Shown: piece after piece, positions 20,266 to 32,097 of the stretch
How the letters are laid out: each line of letters opens with the position of its first letter
How positions within the stretch are numbered: position 1 is the stretch's first letter
Source: Leptidea sinapis
Taxonomy: Eukaryota; Arthropoda; Insecta; Lepidoptera; Pieridae
Length of the DNA: 64,000 bases
Reading direction: 5' to 3'
Assembly (NCBI RefSeq): GCF_905404315.1
Contig: NC_066292.1
Location: 10,788,001 to 10,852,000 of the forward strand
Translations under genes and position numbers: made by a program
The notes under the pieces: generated by a model
What the model saw: the letters and a program-made list of their open reading frames with translations, nothing else
Database searches by the model: none
Told to the model about the DNA's origin: nothing

Positions 20266-21285
20266 TACAAATATTTGAAAGATACCATTGCGTGTCAGGA
20301 TGCCACGCACTCAAGCGTCTAATATTTGCCGTAATAGAAAAGCTATTGTTCTTAGGTAGTGCGGTACCTAGTTGAAGCAAGCGAAACAATTATATCAAAT
20401 AACTTTGTTTTATAGTTCAAAAATAACAGTTATTCTTTCACACTACATAATTAGTGAAATTATCAAAAACATCAGCCTGTAATAATTTCAAAAAATATGA
20501 ATCCTGTTTAATTAAAGTTTGAAAGCGTACATTTACATAAAACTGCACAGAATTTTCGCTTTGAATAGAGCTTTTTGAACCAACTTATAATAGGCATGCG
20601 AGTTAGTTTCATATTTGTGTACGGTACTGCCTGTTTATATTACGGTTATAAAGAAACAGCATTGACATCTCTCCATGAAGTGTTTTGTGTTTGAGATATA
20701 CTAAAATCATTCATTTGTTCTTTACCTAGATACCATTATATCTACGTAATAATTTGCTAATTTAGTTCATTGCATTCTATACAAGTTGCTCATTATGTAA
20801 ATTATCTAATAAAAAATAAATACGTATTACCTTGGTCAAGCAAATACAATATATTTTATTAATAACGTGAGTAATACGAAACATGTTAGATTTTTTTTTT
20901 AATTTCGTTTTTTGTAATGTCATATTATTTTTAATTAGAGCTGAATCACCTTAGTTATAGGTATACAAACTATCAAACATTATTGATGACCTAACAACAC
21001 TATTTAACATAACATAATATTATATAATTTTTAACCGACATTAAACAAGAAAGAGGTTCTCAAGTCGCCTGTATTATTAATGTGTGTATAACTAGCTAGG
21101 TACCGATCAAATTGCCGCCCTCGACTATATGTTAGGAAAGCGATAGACCCATTCCACGATGTTGCCTTAAATTAATGATATTTAAACAAACATGACGAAT
21201 GTAAGGATCGCCATTGAACAACATATTTTCATACACTTCATATCTTACACTTGGGTCTAGAAAAAATTGTAAATATTGTGAATGT
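20266..21285. other. AT-rich stretch, nothing recognised
   Basis: There are no ORFs of note or shared repeats. Confidence 0.5.
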
Positions 21286-21289
21286 ATTT

Positions 21290-21535
21290 TTTTATTGACA
21301 AAATGACGAGACAGGCAGTACTTACACCTGATGTAAGTAAGTGATACACCCTGCCCATTACAATGCAGTGCCGCCCCGATTTTTTGAAAAACACGACCCA
21401 CAAATGTGAGCGGCGAATTTAAAGTATCAGTAGCCCAATAATATCTACATAAGGCACCCTTAACACCGACACTTTGTACCTGTGTGAAAAGGGTTTTGTG
21501 ATTGTGTGAAAAGGGTGCCGTAGTACTAGCACACA
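21290..21535 (+). repeat. Divergent rep-A-like copy
   Basis: GACGAGACAGGCAGTACTTA, ATACACCCTGCCCATTACAA and TGCAGTGCCGC match rep-A. Then TGAGCGGCGAA and later blocks match only loosely (AGGCACCCTTAACACCGACA). It is an old or separate subfamily. Confidence 0.65.
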
Positions 21536-22117
21536 TTAGCTTGATGGCAGCTTAATTCAAATGAACTAATAAAAAAAACGTGGGAAAGTATTTCATCAAA
21601 ATATGATATGTGTTTTTAAAGTATTCTGCGATATAAGGATATCAAAGGATTTTCCACAACGCAAACGGTATATTTATTCTCTCAAAAACATATTAACATA
21701 CAAGCTGACTTCACAAAGAGCACATCACTGTCATATCCAGTATGTTAGATAAACAGTGCGCGTACAAACGGGAAATTAAAATATCTAGCTTTAGATTTAT
21801 AGAAATAAAATTTTATTTGTTATATAGACGGGTAATTGTTTAACATTTGAAAAGGGAAAATAGATTTGTTTCACGATAACAATTCGACAATTAACACGTT
21901 TTGGACACCTGGCTATACTTGTCTGAAGTTTAAGCAATTAGCTTTTAGTCGATTCAATACCAGGTGCTGAATCATTTTGGAAGAACATTTGCTTGTGTTT
22001 GGTTTCCGCAAAGTAACGCCTGCTTCTTTTTTTTTTTAATAAAATGAAGGTCATTGTTTGCGAGTTATCTAGTCTTCGATGTTAAAGTCGTTGATACCGC
22101 AACTCTTTAGTATGAAA

Positions 22118-22340
22118 AAAATAACGGGTCGCACTCCGGGAGTGCTAGCAGAAGTGAAAATTTAATTATTTTACTTCTAAAGTTTATCTCTTAGAAAAAT
22201 TAAATTTCATCCATAATTTCAACGACTATATTACGAATTTTCGATCAGGTCACGTGTCCTGATGCGAGTTTAACATTTAATACCCATCCCAAGAAAAGTG
22301 CTCAAATCCGCTTAAGAAGTTTTCCCTTCTAAAATATCAG
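22118..22340 (+). mobile_element. Short TIR element F, copy 1
   Basis: It begins with GGGTCGCACTCCGGGAGTGC and GCAGAAGTGAAAATTT, contains TCAGGTCACGTGTCCTGATG and ends CTTAAGAAGTTTTCCCTTC. GAAGTGAAAA and TTTTCCCTTC form short inverted ends. Copies occur at 22500-22645 and 37455-37862. Confidence 0.6.
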
Positions 22341-22499
22341 TTGTTTTCAACTGGATTGCATTATAACCCCATAAAAATTTTGCTACGAAAACCAGTACAG
22401 ACCTTCGTCTTTGCATGTTTGTAGTCAATGTTGATATTAATATATCAACTGAGGTTAAAGTTTGTCGACAATCTAATTTGAATCCTATAACCATACACC

Positions 22500-22645
22500 A
22501 AAAGTTCATTATCCATAATTTCAACGATTGTCTTACGAATTTTCAATTAGGGTCACGTGTCCTGACGCGAGCCTAACATTTTATACCCATCCCAAGAAAA
22601 GTGCCCAAAGCCACTAAAGAAGTTTTCACTTCAAAAATCTTTCAA
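22500..22645 (+). mobile_element. Short TIR element F, copy 2 (3' part)
   Basis: From TCATTATCCATAATTTCAAC through GGGTCACGTGTCCTGACGCG to AAGAAGTTTTCACTTC, it repeats the right part of copy 1 less than 200 bp downstream. Confidence 0.65.
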
Positions 22646-22956
22646 TGCTTAAATAATAGGCTTACGTTTCACGAGGAGGTTTTTATGCTTCGGTGCTTCA
22701 TTATAATAACGCCAGTGTTGTGTGTAACGGTCATTAACCATCTTCCAAAATAGATGATGAAAGATGCCTAAAATTGAAAATGCATAAGAAAATGTAGTTT
22801 GTAGATCACTCATCTAAAACTTGTATTTAAGAATATGCCACGAGTCGTGCAAAAAAATAAATAAAATTTTATTTCTTTTAAAGTCTGCATTAAGATCAAA
22901 AATGTATATTCGTTTTGTTCAAAAAATGACACTAATTATGAATGTCAAACATAATA

Positions 22957-23022
22957 TGACGCTCCTGAGATTCCTCTGGTATTTCAATAAAGCATGAGCG
23001 TCGTTGATCACTTAACATCAGA
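22957..23022 (+). mobile_element. LINE-B 3' UTR scrap
   Basis: GACGCTCCTGAGATTCCTCT and TTGATCACTTAACATCAG match LINE-B at 47283-47343. Confidence 0.6.
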
Positions 23023-23264
23023 AGACTCACGGAGACAAATCAGTTTCAAAATGAATTTAAAATATGGCATCTAACAATACTTGTTACTTTTAAAATCCAC
23101 CTGTAGTTGACACACGCAAATAAATTAAAACCAAAGAGTATTATCAGATCATAATTTTATCAGAGATTAAGTTGACTTGAGAGTCAATGTAAACACGGTG
23201 AGCCAGGGCCGGCGTCCCCAGTTCGTCCTCACACAAAGTACAAATGGTTTTAAATAAAATACTT

Positions 23265-23417
23265 TTTAAGGGATTAAAACGCGTGTAATTGTTAGTTTTC
23301 AGGGAGACGTGAAAAGGTCTCGAAACGTCGGGTTAGCTAAAATAAATAAAAAAAACTTTTACGTAAAATCTTCTTTAAAAGCACAGCCACAACTACACGC
23401 GTTTTAATCCTTTAAAA
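23265..23417. mobile_element. Foldback repeat with GATTAAAACGCGTGTA ends
   Basis: TTTAAGGGATTAAAACGCGT on the left and the reverse complement of ACACGCGTTTTAATCCTTTA on the right form about 28-bp imperfect inverted ends. Inside lies GAGAC...GTCTCGAAACGTCGGG, a stem followed by GAAAC. The class is unknown. Confidence 0.55.
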
Positions 23418-23419
23418 TA

Positions 23420-24950
23420 TGTTTTAATCAAAGAAAATACTACCAATGGGTTTTCTTTTGTCGAATTCATACTTACGTTTAATTGACACTTTGTAAGACG
23501 CTTAATGTCTCCATTGTAGCTTCACACTGCATAAACAAACATAGCACTGATTGATAACTAAAAATTAACATAATATTATAGCTGAGTTGCAAATATTATA
23601 ATTACTACATTCTTGGATGAGCTTATGTCTCTAATTGTCGAATTATCTGAACGAACAAAAGTATCTAAATTACTACTAATTCTAAAGAACGGAAATTATT
23701 CGATCAACTTAACAACCCAGCCAACAAACTCGTTACCAAGTTTCAAAGTTTTGGACAGACTTGAAAAGATCTCATTTTCTGCTCGGCTTCCTACATAACC
23801 AGCTCAGCAGGAAATATTCTGCAGGCACATTGCTTACCACATGCTTTTATTCATATATTTTTATAACGAAATAGAATGGCGACTTATTGGATGACAACAT
23901 ATGGTAATCACCAATGATAGTCTTGTTATAGGAATTAAAGAAAGGTATACCAGTTTGGCCAGCAAGATTTGGAATCCGAAAAAAATCAGAAAACGTTTGA
24001 ATATAATTCTTATATTGAACTCTATACTCAGATGTATTACGTCAAAGGTTATGCCCTAATCCATTATTTTACGGTATTTGGTCATTTTCGTTGAATAAAC
24101 CGATTGAGACCTTTCTCAATACATTATTCAATTTTATTTATATAGAACAAATCCAATATTTATTTATTTATTTATATAATATATTACAAAATATGAACAA
24201 ATAAAATATATTGTAAAAACCACATATGTTTGACCTCAATGCATTTTCTTAGTCTACGCCTTATGTTTCAAAATGTACAAAATAAATATAATATAAAATA
24301 TAAATATAATAAAATAAAATTCTGTGCCTACATACAAGTACTAAAATCTATAAAAAAAAAGTCACAGTCGGCTACAAGTACATTACTTACTTATTATAAT
24401 TTATTTTAACAAGGAAATCTTCTCCGAAGCAACCAAAAAACTTGTTCGTTGTTAATTATTAATTGAACTTTTTAAAAATAAAAAATATAATTTATTACAA
24501 CGCTAAGGAACTAATATAAATATTTTTTAGCATTTCAACTAGCTATAATAAAAAACAACCTCATATTTTGGTAACATTTTGCCACTGGCATTCATACAAA
24601 ATCAATCTGGTAGGCTATGGTATACATATAAGAAAATTTAAAGTGGAAATCCTATAAATGGGTAAGGTAACCGCTATATACTTTTATTATTATTATTTAC
24701 CAATATCACATTAATTAAATTTGTGCGATTGATTCTTAACATCTACATTATTTCTAAAATATATTGTGCGTGAGGTGTGGTGTGTTATTTAATTCGACTT
24801 TCCTGCTAAAACTTCATTAAAAGTTCAAGAATAAAATTACGATGTATCTTGCAGTATAGCATAACGATGAATATATAAACAGTTTAATTTTCATCAAAAC
24901 TTTAGATACTTAAGTTGGTATTTTAGTAGAGGTATTTACTCAAATCTTTC
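23420..24950. other. AT-rich stretch, no recognised gene
   Basis: The 61-codon plus-strand frame at 23613-23798 has no recognisable motif. There is low-complexity AT sequence around 24150-24320. Confidence 0.45.
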
Positions 24951-24954
24951 AGGA

Positions 24955-25235
24955 GGTTTGACAACAGTGTTGTTAACCAGAAAGCAATTAGAGCTCTGGG
25001 GATGCAATTCCAATAATTCAGAGAGCACAAAATGGCATCCTTAGAAATCTATCAAATGCCCCATGGTTCCTGAAAAATAATTAACTTCATGAAGAACTTA
25101 AATTTAAAAAAAAAATACGTAATCAATTCATCCAAACCCAATGGCGGTGGAGTTACTCACTATAAACTATCCTAAGAAACTCAAGCGAAATAGCATTGTC
25201 GAATTGAACAGTAAAGGGAAGGAAGGTCGATGGAC
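24955..25235 (+). pseudogene. Jockey-type LINE RT C-terminal scrap
   Basis: Frames with one or two shifts read IQIIQRAQNGILRNLSNAPW and FLKN-NELHEELKF. This is the 'Q-R-x-Q-x-x-x-L-R-x-x-x-N-A-P-W' segment typical of Jockey-clade thumb ends. It runs directly into a LINE-C fragment. Confidence 0.6.
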
Positions 25236-25722
25236 CATTTTTTGTCACCTTTTTGCTCTTAATAGTGATTTTCATTATTATAACACTAGAAATAAGGGAT
25301 TGCCTGTAACTAATTCTAGTAGGCTTCATAAGATACATAATAGCTTTAAGGGTAAATGTATATATACACTTTTATAATAAAGTCCCAGCGGCTGTTCAGG
25401 TATTATCTAAAAATAAATTTAAATGTTTTATAAAAAAATGGCTCTGTCGTAAATCCTATTACTTCGCAGCTGAATATCTAAATGATCGGACAGCCTGGGA
25501 CTAAATTGTGATTATTTTATAGCGATAGAAATGACTGTACAATTTTATTAAAAAGGACGCAAAAAAGAATGCTGGGAGAGTTTTTTGCGCCGCTTCTTCT
25601 CTCTCAGAGCGCCATTTGTTTCCGATGCGGTAATAGTATCTAGTATATTAGAAATGACATAAAAAACAATTCTAAAGGAATCAATTTTGAGAAAATAAAT
25701 GCCTTTTATGCCTTTCCCACAA
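25236..25722 (+). mobile_element. LINE-C 3' copy
   Basis: CACCTTTTTGCTCTTAATAG through ACTAGAAATAAGGGATTGCC and the 3' UTR to AAATAAATGCCTTTTATGCC, collinear with 28560-29030. It ends with two ATGCCTTT tail units. Confidence 0.9.
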
Positions 25723-25818
25723 AATTCTAGATGTCCAACCTGGTCATAGTTTGGGGACTGATTGCAGATATTAAAAAGAAAATAAATGAACTCATGAATA
25801 TGTTGTTAATATTCCCAG

Positions 25819-25967
25819 GTTCATCATGTTCATGTCAAGAGAGCTGGCGTAGTTATAGTTGTAGAATGCAAGAAATGGCTCGAAGAAGAAGAGTTGCACG
25901 AAAACGTCGTTGTTTTGGAAGACGGCCTAAATGTCTGATGATAAAAAGACGTGAGCGGGTATTATAG
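25819..25967 (+). CDS. Possible terminal exon, cysteine- and arginine-rich
   Basis: Behind an acceptor-like TTAATATTCCCAG, a frame of 48 codons starts SSCSCQESW and continues through a basic tract (MARRRRVARKRR) to KCLMIKRRERVL and a TAG. It is richer in Cys and Arg than chance AT-rich frames here and not repeated elsewhere in the window. I do not recognise the family. No upstream exon or polyadenylation signal is evident, so it may be a chance frame. Confidence 0.3.
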
Positions 25968-26249
25968 CTTCATGTTTTATTACAGTGATAAGAAAAAAGA
26001 GATAACTTTTATTTATTTATTAGTTTTATTAACAATCACTTACAATAATACACACAACTATAAAAACTAGAACTAAAAACTAGGAACTGAATGTAGTGAT
26101 TACTTACAAATAAACACAGCATGCACAGAAATAATTAATTTTGGTTATTATATAGAATAAGTTAAGAATTAAACAGTTTTTTTTAATTAATAAATAAGTA
26201 GGTTACATAGTTATACATTAAGATGACTTGATGAGTTGAGTTTATGATT

Positions 26250-26366
26250 TTTTTTATGGAAAAAGGAGGACAAACGAGCGTGCGGGTCACCTGGTATTAA
26301 GTGATCACCGCACATTCTCTTGCAACACCAGAGGAATCACAGGAGCGTTGCCGGCCTTTATATTTA
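26250..26366 (-). mobile_element. LINE-B 3' fragment (minus)
   Basis: On the plus strand, GGAGGACAAACGAGCGTGCG, then AAGTGATCACCGCACATTCT and CAGGAGCGTTGCCGGCCTTT, the complement of LINE-B 47270-47375. Confidence 0.85.
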
Positions 26367-27330
26367 TAGTGGTCTTAGTGTATGGTGGTGGCTAGATAAG
26401 TAAGTCTGTGGTACTTATCATTTTAAGTTGCCGTCGCCAGTGAAATTACTTAGCTACTTAGGCTGAGATCTAGAGCGCACTTAGACTTTGCTTAAAATTT
26501 ACTTTAGTAAAACTTAGCTGAATTCTAGCAAAGCATATTCTTTGATATCGTTTTCTTAAGTTCGATGTTAAGTTAAGATAGCCCAACACAAAAGTCAAGC
26601 TCGCGTTTTATCACCACACTCGGCTAGATTTTATTTATTTATTAAATTCCGCCAACAAGGTATACACTAATATAAACACAGTATAATACAAAAACTTTAA
26701 CATCCATATGGTAAGTGATGCCTCAATTATAGGTGAAAACGACATGCTATTCAATTAAATTAAGCCATAAAATAAAATAAGAACTATAGTATATATCAAC
26801 GAATATAATCTATGTATATAAATATAAATTAACGCAAAAATAGATTGATAAAAAATACAGTCACATAGAAAAATTCAAGCGCTTCAGATATAATTAGTGT
26901 ATGCGCCCCACGTATTACTGATAACTGAAAAATATTAATCTGCCGGTTTGCAGTGCCGGTTGGAGTGACCAAACAAAGGGGTAGAAAATAGGATAAAACA
27001 AAAATCTTATATAACGTGTTATATAGATGAGATCTTAAATAAACCCTATTGTAGCTGTTATTCAAGACTGACGCTTTGGACGTGACCAAAAGTTATGAAC
27101 GATTTTTGAAAATGCAATAAAAAAACGTGACCATGATATCCTCACGCGCTTCAGATTACTATACAGACGGTATCATGTATATAAATCTATACATCATCTT
27201 AATGTGCTTGTCATCCTGACCCATAATCTGACAATTATGTGGAGGAATTCCCTTAACCTGACGGTTTGAAATTTTTGATATGTAACTTTGAGACTTTCGG
27301 ATTTATTAACTGCATATAATTAACTTACCG
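26367..27330. other. Unassigned AT-rich stretch
   Basis: No gene or shared repeat was recognised. The 86-codon minus-strand frame at 26829-27089 is hydrophobic and without motif. Confidence 0.45.
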
Positions 27331-27334
27331 TACC

Positions 27335-29042
27335 TACCTAAAAGACCTATGGGGCCATTCGACTAATATTGTTAAATACATACTTGACATTATAGCACCT
27401 GAATTAGCAATAATATTTAATGAATGCATAGATGAGGGTGTGTTCCCTGACCTCATGAAATACAGCAAAACCTTTGTTTAAATCGGGCAGTTCTTTTGAC
27501 CCTGCTAATTTCAGACCTATTTCAGTGCTGCCTGTTTTTAGTAAAATTTTTGAAAAACTTTTGCTTCAACAGCTACAAATGCATTTTTGTAAATTAATGA
27601 ACAAAAATCAGTTTGGTTTCACTAGGGGTTTATCAACAATTAATGCGGGTACTAGACTCATTGAGCACATCTTTGACGCCTGGGAAGAGTCACAGGATGC
27701 ATTGGGCATTTTTTGTGATTTGTCAAAAGCATTTGACTGCGTCCACCATGAAACTTTACTCCTAAAACTAAAGCATTATGGAGTGAAAAATAGAGCCCTA
27801 AATCTGTTAAAATCATATTTAAGCGAAAGAGTTCAGATAGTCGATGTAAATGGCAAACGGTCTTCGGGTAAACCTGTGCGAATAGGTGTTCCACAGGGTT
27901 CTATTCTCGGTCCTTTCTTGTTTCTTATATATATTAACGATCTACCGTTTGTGGTGGATGATAGCCATGAGATTGTATTGTTTGCTGATGATACTTCACT
28001 TATTTTTAAAGTGAAGCGACGTGCGGATATTGATGACGAGGTAAGCAATGCACTCTCAAAGATAGTGCGTTGGTTTGAGACGAATAATCTGCACTTAAAC
28101 AGTAAAAAAACAAAGTGTTTACGGTTCATTACACCAAACACAGCGGAGGTACAAACCAACGTACTTATAAATGACCAGAGATTGGAACTTGTGGACACTA
28201 CGGTCTTCCTGGGTATCACGTTAGATAAAAAGCTTCAGTGGGGTCCACATATTACCCATCTAGCAGATAGACTCAGCTCTGCGACATATGCAGTTAGAAA
28301 GATTAGAGAGTACACGAATGTTGCGACCGCTAGATTAGTGTACTTTAGTTATTTTCACAGCATCATGACGTACGGTATATTACTATGGGGTCATGCTGCT
28401 GACATTGATATAGTGTTTGCTCTGCAAAAGAGAGCTGTTCGTGCTATATATCAGCTTGGTTATAGACAGTCTCTCAAAGAAAAATTTAAAGAAATAAATA
28501 TTATGACTGTTTATTGTCAGTACATTTATGAAAATTTAATATATGTTCACAAAAATCGTCACCTTTTTGCTCTTAATAGTGATTTTCATTATTATAACAC
28601 TAGAAATAAGGGATTGCTTGTAACTAATTCTAGTAGGCTTCATAAGATACATAATAGCTTAAAGGGTAAATGTATATATACACTTTTATAATAAAGTCCC
28701 AGCGGCTGTTCAGGTATTATCTAAAAATAAATTTAAATGTTTTATAAAAAAATGGCTCTGTCGTAAATCCTATTACTCCACTGCTGAATATCTAAATGAT
28801 CGGACAGCCTGGGACTAGATTGTGATTATTTTATAGCAACTGTACAATATTGTATACTTTTATTGAAAAGAGCGCAAAAAAAAAGAATGCTGGAGAGTTT
28901 CTTGCGCCGCTTCTTCTCTCTCAGAGCGCCATTTGTTTCCGAAGCGGTAGTAGTATCTAGTAGTATAAGAAATGACATCAAAAAGAATTCTAAAGGAATC
29001 AATTTTGAGAAAATAAATGCCTTTTATGCCTTTATGCCTTTT
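27335..29042 (+). mobile_element. LINE-C: 5'-truncated CR1/Jockey-like LINE
   Basis: It contains most of an RT domain, the C-terminus and a 3' UTR ending AAATAAATGCC followed by (TTTATGCC)n units. At least seven other pieces of this family lie in the window (16865, 18605, 25236, 36785, 41310, 54330 and the related 15885). The tail of short tandem units resembles CR1-group LINEs, but the clade is not fixed. The endonuclease and any ORF1 are missing. Confidence 0.9.
27336..28818 (+). pseudogene. LINE-C reverse transcriptase, broken
   Basis: The frame begins KDLWGHSTNIVKYIL and continues to KYSK, where a small deletion (about 27470) shifts it. The main frame 27474-28691 (405 codons) carries NFRPISVLP, FCDLSKAFDCVHH, GVPQGSILGPFLFLIYINDL and LFADDTSL, an intact RT catalytic set. 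It stops at CIYTLL*. One base out of frame, the conserved tail YNKVPAAVQVLSKNKFKCF and CRKSYYS...RTAWD continues to 28818. The same stop context is found in the other copies. Confidence 0.88.
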
Positions 29043-29044
29043 TA

Positions 29045-29550
29045 CCTCAATCTGACGCACTCGAGTTGTGCTATTTGATCGATTTTTTTTCTAATCTGAT
29101 CAGCTGCTCTAGACGTTGGATATACAGGACTCAGGTATAGTGGGAGTACTTCACAAGGTGCAAGTTTGTCCCTCTTCTGTTATTCTGACGCACTTGAATA
29201 GATCCTAAAATCCGGAATACAATTATGTAATGATTAATTTTAATGTGAATATAGTGATAGAAATGCTATTAAGAAACATATTTTACAAATAGAATTCTGT
29301 TAAATATTAAATTAAATTATCATTACAAGCCATTAAGTTTGTGTTACGTTTTTTCGTGTAAGAAACAGTTTTTTTTTTAATATTTTCATTTCGTCAAATA
29401 GTGACTATTGTGAGCGAGTTTGCCAGACCGATCTACCAGTTCATCTCATACCAGTGAAACGCAATCTGTTTTATGTGGAACTTTCATGTAGCCATTAATT
29501 TATTTATCCTATAAGAATCTGCTACATTACTTGGACATTGTGAAATAGCC
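29045..29550. other. Unassigned AT-rich stretch
   Basis: No gene or repeat family was recognised. Confidence 0.45.
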
Positions 29551-29552
29551 CC

Positions 29553-29777
29553 TTAAAGCGCTTTCGCACTACGTCCGATCCAAAACCGATCTGAGCCCGT
29601 GAAAATTAGGTCCGTTTTCGTCGACGTCTATTTCGTATACGACGTATTACGTATACGGATGACGGAAGCCGGATCTAGTGCGTAAACTAATATAGAAATT
29701 GTTCTACGACAACTTCGGATCGTGTTCACACGGGTGAGGATCGGATTCGGATCGGACGTAGTGCGAAAGAGCTCTTA
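29553..29777. mobile_element. MITE-like element with about 37-bp TIRs
   Basis: Left end TTAAAGCGCTTTCGCACTAC continuing GTCCGATCC; right end GGATCGGACGTAGTGCGAAA continuing GAGCTCTTA. These are inverted over about 37 bp with a few mismatches. The 225-bp length and lack of ORF suit a non-autonomous DNA transposon. The inside is rich in CG and TACG palindromes. Confidence 0.8.
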
Positions 29778-30289
29778 GTCTTTAAAGTATTTTTTGAAAT
29801 AATCTGGCACTACATCTGGCAATAACAGAGATAACACAAAATCTCAAAATATAAATAATAAAGAAATAAGTATGATTTAAATCATATATTAATATTTGAA
29901 CTGGGACGCTCAAAGGCTCACATAAAATAGATAACATTTATAATCGGCGCTCAAAGCATTTCCAATGAAACACAATCTCACCGGGTCGTAATAGTAACCC
30001 AATGTCTTAAATTAAAGCTTTTTACCCAATACCCATCCATTGTTAAAGGATTGTTATAACTCAGAAAATATATCTTATAAAGGTTAGAGCGATTTCTAAT
30101 AGATTTCGCTATCTTCCGATAGAAAAATTCCTTTTCAATTGATAGCGTGAAATAAATTGCAGTATTGTTTTATTTCTGTTCTTGATCATTTATATAACGT
30201 AGCTTAAGCTATAAATAAATTGCTAGTTATAGAAGGGGGTTTGTTTAAAACCTATTATTGTAAAAATTAGTTTGATTTATTGGATGATG

Positions 30290-30630
30290 GATGGATATTT
30301 AAATGAAAATATAGTTTGATACGTGGCTTGGACTCGTGGAGCGAATGAGTGAAGAAGGAATGACGCATCAAATATGTAAGGCAAGTGTGTGTGGGCAAGT
30401 CGGTCGCGGAAGACCTCGTAGACCATTCGTCGATCAAATTGGGGACGTTTTGAGGAAGGGAAAGGTCCGGAGCACCCGCAACTAGCGAGCATGTATGAAC
30501 AGAGTAATGAATGTAGAGGAAGCGCGATAGGTTTGTAAGGATTGAAGCTGGTGGCATTCTATAGTCTCTGCCTACCCCGACGGGAACAAGGCGTGAGTAT
30601 ATGTATGTGTGTATGTATGATTTGATATCT
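30290..30630 (+). pseudogene. RTE-like LINE 3' end
   Basis: Frame pieces read GRGRPRRPFVDQIGDVLRKG, ACMNRVMNVEEAR and WWHSIVSAYPDGNKA, the C-terminal GRGRPR...W-D motif and terminus of RTE-clade reverse transcriptases. The segment ends in a (GTAT)n tail. One nonsense codon and 5' truncation make it inactive. Confidence 0.75.
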
Positions 30631-30639
30631 TGGTAAACC

Positions 30640-32090
30640 ATGAACTGTTTTTAAAAATAAAAATTTTATTCGAATAAACTTCATGGTTCTCGCTCTGTGC
30701 CTATATTGAGTAATTTCTAATATATATTTATTCATTTATTGTAAAATTTGCCTCGACTTTTCCGAGGTAGATTTCGGCTTATTAATTTAAAAGACTTATT
30801 TACTTACTTCTGTTATTAATGAATCAATTGCCTAAAACATATATTGAGTGAAACAGCATACCAATCAGTGTAGTCGTTTCTACGATAAGCGTGTACAGAC
30901 ATACAAATAATACTATTTTTTTCCCTCAGTAACCGTGTAGACCATGTAGACCGTGTAGAAATTGTAGATTTGAAAATATATTTAACGGGACGCTTGCAAT
31001 CGTATTATAAATTACAAATGAATCGCATTCATTTAACTGTGATTTTATTGAATTACATTGGAAAATAAATCTCTTACAAAAGCCTATCTAATACTTAGGG
31101 ATAATCTACTGCTTGTATCCACAGACAGCATAAGCAGTAAAGGTTCATACTGATAAGAATCTTCTGTTAAATTGGATGGACAGTTTCAAAGATAATGTTC
31201 CAAATTTAAATCAGTTTCTTCAGTATTTAATGGGAAGTATTTACGAGCAACTAAACATTAAAATTAAAGATCCATAAAAATTTCGGTTTAAATAAACTTT
31301 TTTCTCATTACGACGTATTGTCACTTACATGAGAAATTACAATTTAACAACTAAAATTACAAGGGGTTAATTAGGATATTTGGTAGGCACTCATACAGTG
31401 TTATTGTAAGTGTAGTTAATAAATTTATTCAGCAAAGACATTATCACAACCCACTCACGAAACTGACCTTAATAAAATGTTTTAAGACTAATGTGTCTTT
31501 GAAGTCCACTTTAAAAAAGGTCAATATTTGAGCATTTCTTATTTCCTAGGGCTTACCCTTGCGTAATTGTTTAAATTATCTCCCTCAAATCAAATTATCT
31601 TTTTTCAATGATTTTAGTTAAAAGTCTATTATAAAACAAGGCTGTGTTAGTGTGAATTTTTCTGTTAAAAATCTAATAAAGTAGTAAAAAGTTAGTGGTA
31701 TAATATGCTAAAACAACAATGGGCAAAAGACTAGGCAGACAAAAATATTCAAAATGGAGTCTCCAAAATACAAATTTATGGTGATATAGATCAATATACG
31801 ATATCTAAAACCTAAAATTCAATCTAAATTAACTATGAAACTGGTTTAATAGAAATGTATTTATGTCCAGTACTTTTACGCACACTTTATTTTGGTTACT
31901 TAAAATATGAATTATTAGATAAATAAGTATTCAGAGTACTATTGCCTGTTAAATGGATTCTATGTACCATGCAAAATTTATCGCCGATTTACTAATGTTA
32001 TTAAAGTATCTAATTAACAATAGGTAGGTATCCTATTAGCAGCTACCAATTAATTTTATATTTACCCCATTAATAAACATATAAAATTTT
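30640..32090. other. AT-rich stretch, nothing recognised
   Basis: No long frames, no shared repeats. Confidence 0.45.
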
Positions 32091-32097
32091 TTTCAAG

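Noticed and set aside
23613..23798. 61-codon plus-strand frame as a small gene
   Set aside because: No motif, no flanking splice or polyadenylation evidence, and not distinguishable from chance.
30277..30641. Minus-strand frames of 124 and 71 codons
   Set aside because: They are antisense shadows of the RTE-like 3' end, whose plus-strand frame has the recognisable GRGRPR motif.
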